Shown here: in pieces, positions 6,764 through 7,439 of the stretch
How the letters are laid out: each line of letters starts with the position of its first letter
How positions within the stretch are numbered: position 1 is the first letter of the stretch
DNA from: Chloroflexota bacterium
GTDB lineage: Bacteria > Chloroflexota > Anaerolineae > Anaerolineales > Anaerolineaceae
Length of the DNA stretch: 7,439 nt
Assembly (NCBI GenBank): GCA_011053085.1
Contig: DSBE01000323.1
Span: 1 to 7,439 of the forward strand
Reading direction: 5' to 3'
Notes under the pieces: model-generated
Database searches by the model: none
What the model saw: the letters and a program-made list of their open reading frames with translations, nothing else
Told to the model about the DNA's origin: nothing
Translations under genes and position numbers: made by a program

Positions 6764-7439
6764 ATGACCCTCGACCGCGCCACCGTTGTTCTCTTTGATG
6801 TTGACGGCGTGCTCATCGAGCCCGGCGGATACCGGTACGCCATGCGCGATGCCATGCGCCATTTCTTGCAGCGCCTCGGACAGCCTCACTGGCAGCCGGA
6901 TGCGTCTTTTGTGGAGCAATTTGAATCGCACATGCTCACCAGCGAATGGGACATACTACCGCTGACCCTGTGCCACTTCCTCGATCATGCCCTGCAATTT
7001 CTACAGCCTGCTCAACCCTGGCAGACGCTGGCGGATGCCGCCGCCGATATCATCCAGCATCCTGAACTACCTGCACCCAACCAACTCTTCGGCGTCATCG
7101 ACCAAATCGGCGCCATCATCAACGGGCGCAGCGGCACGCCTTCACAATGGATATTGGCAGCATCTTCAGAAGCACACTTTCCGTTTCCGCACCTGAAAAG
7201 CCACCCGGTGCTGTCAGCGCTGCTTGCCCACACCCGCGATATCCAGTGCTCAGAAACCATGCGCATCTTCCAGCAGCACATCATCGGCTCTGACAATTTC
7301 CGCACCTACTATCACACCGAGCCTGAGCTAAACCTGCCCAACTACCTGACCCTGTATGATACAGTGCCGCTAAAACCAGAAGTCTTTCAGGCATTGCAAG
7401 ACAAAATCGACCGGCGCGAGTTGTTTGTCAGCATCTACA
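6764..7439 (+). CDS. HAD-superfamily hydrolase-like protein (3' end cut by window edge)
   Basis: Probably a phosphatase-type HAD enzyme. 225 codons are visible and the frame is open at the edge. HAD motif I is clear near the N terminus: VVLFDVDGVL (8-17), with Asp12 as the nucleophile and Asp14 as the acid/base. After it comes a long, mostly helical region (about 23-215) with no second HAD motif. Only at residues about 219-225 does a hydrophobic strand (ELFVSIY) begin that could lead into motif II (Thr/Ser). If so, the cap inserted between motifs I and II is about 190-200 residues, large for the C1 type. Motifs III and IV would lie beyond the window. The gene is 1 bp after the polyprenyl synthase, so action on a prenyl (di)phosphate is possible, but the sequence does not prove a substrate. 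Confidence 0.8.
   Translation, partial: MTLDRATVVLFDVDGVLIEPGGYRYAMRDAMRHFLQRLGQPHWQPDASFVEQFESHMLTSEWDILPLTLCHFLDHALQFLQPAQPWQTLADAAADIIQHPELPAPNQLFGVIDQIGAIINGRSGTPSQWILAASSEAHFPFPHLKSHPVLSALLAHTRDIQCSETMRIFQQHIIGSDNFRTYYHTEPELNLPNYLTLYDTVPLKPEVFQALQDKIDRRELFVSIY

Noticed and set aside
6184..6855. Open frame of 223 codons on the minus strand
   Set aside because: It is antisense to the polyprenyl synthase and the start of the HAD gene, both clearly coding on the plus strand.

Overview
The window reads as a compact bacterial chromosome segment with two back-to-back operons that diverge from a 224-bp intergenic region (4498-4721). I see no RNA gene, insertion sequence, CRISPR array or phage gene. 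The gene style suggests a Chloroflexota (Anaerolineae-like) bacterium: tight spacing, a type 2 IPP isomerase followed by a polyprenyl synthase and a HAD-like protein, and an exporter operon with a lipoprotein. That placement is inference from family resemblance, not a database result.

Left operon (minus strand, 4497 down to 1 and beyond the window edge): an ABC ATPase with a TTG start, a 492-aa secreted lipoprotein I do not recognise, a 404-aa ABC-2 type permease, and a second ABC-2 type permease cut by the window edge. The two permeases overlap by ATGA. Each has one N-terminal membrane helix, a large extracytoplasmic domain of about 165-175 residues, then the remaining helices. Together they look like an exporter of the YbhFSR/NatAB kind, with a heterodimeric membrane part and a lipoprotein where Gram-negative systems would have a HlyD-like adaptor. 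The substrate cannot be read from the sequence.

Right operon (plus strand, 4722 to the window end): fni (FMN-dependent type 2 isopentenyl-diphosphate isomerase), a short-chain trans-polyprenyl diphosphate synthase (probably making GGPP-range products), and a HAD-superfamily protein cut at the right edge. The genes are 1 bp apart and each has a good Shine-Dalgarno sequence. The first two are consecutive isoprenoid steps: isomerisation of IPP to DMAPP, then chain elongation. The HAD protein could be a phosphatase or an accessory protein of this pathway, but that rests only on context.

The intergenic region holds extended -10 promoter candidates in both directions (TGNTATACT on each strand), an imperfect inverted repeat almost midway between them, and a possible leader hairpin that would include the TTG start of the ATPase gene. 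In single 60-base lines I counted, GC was about 63% in fni and about 45% in the lipoprotein gene, so the two operons may differ in composition.
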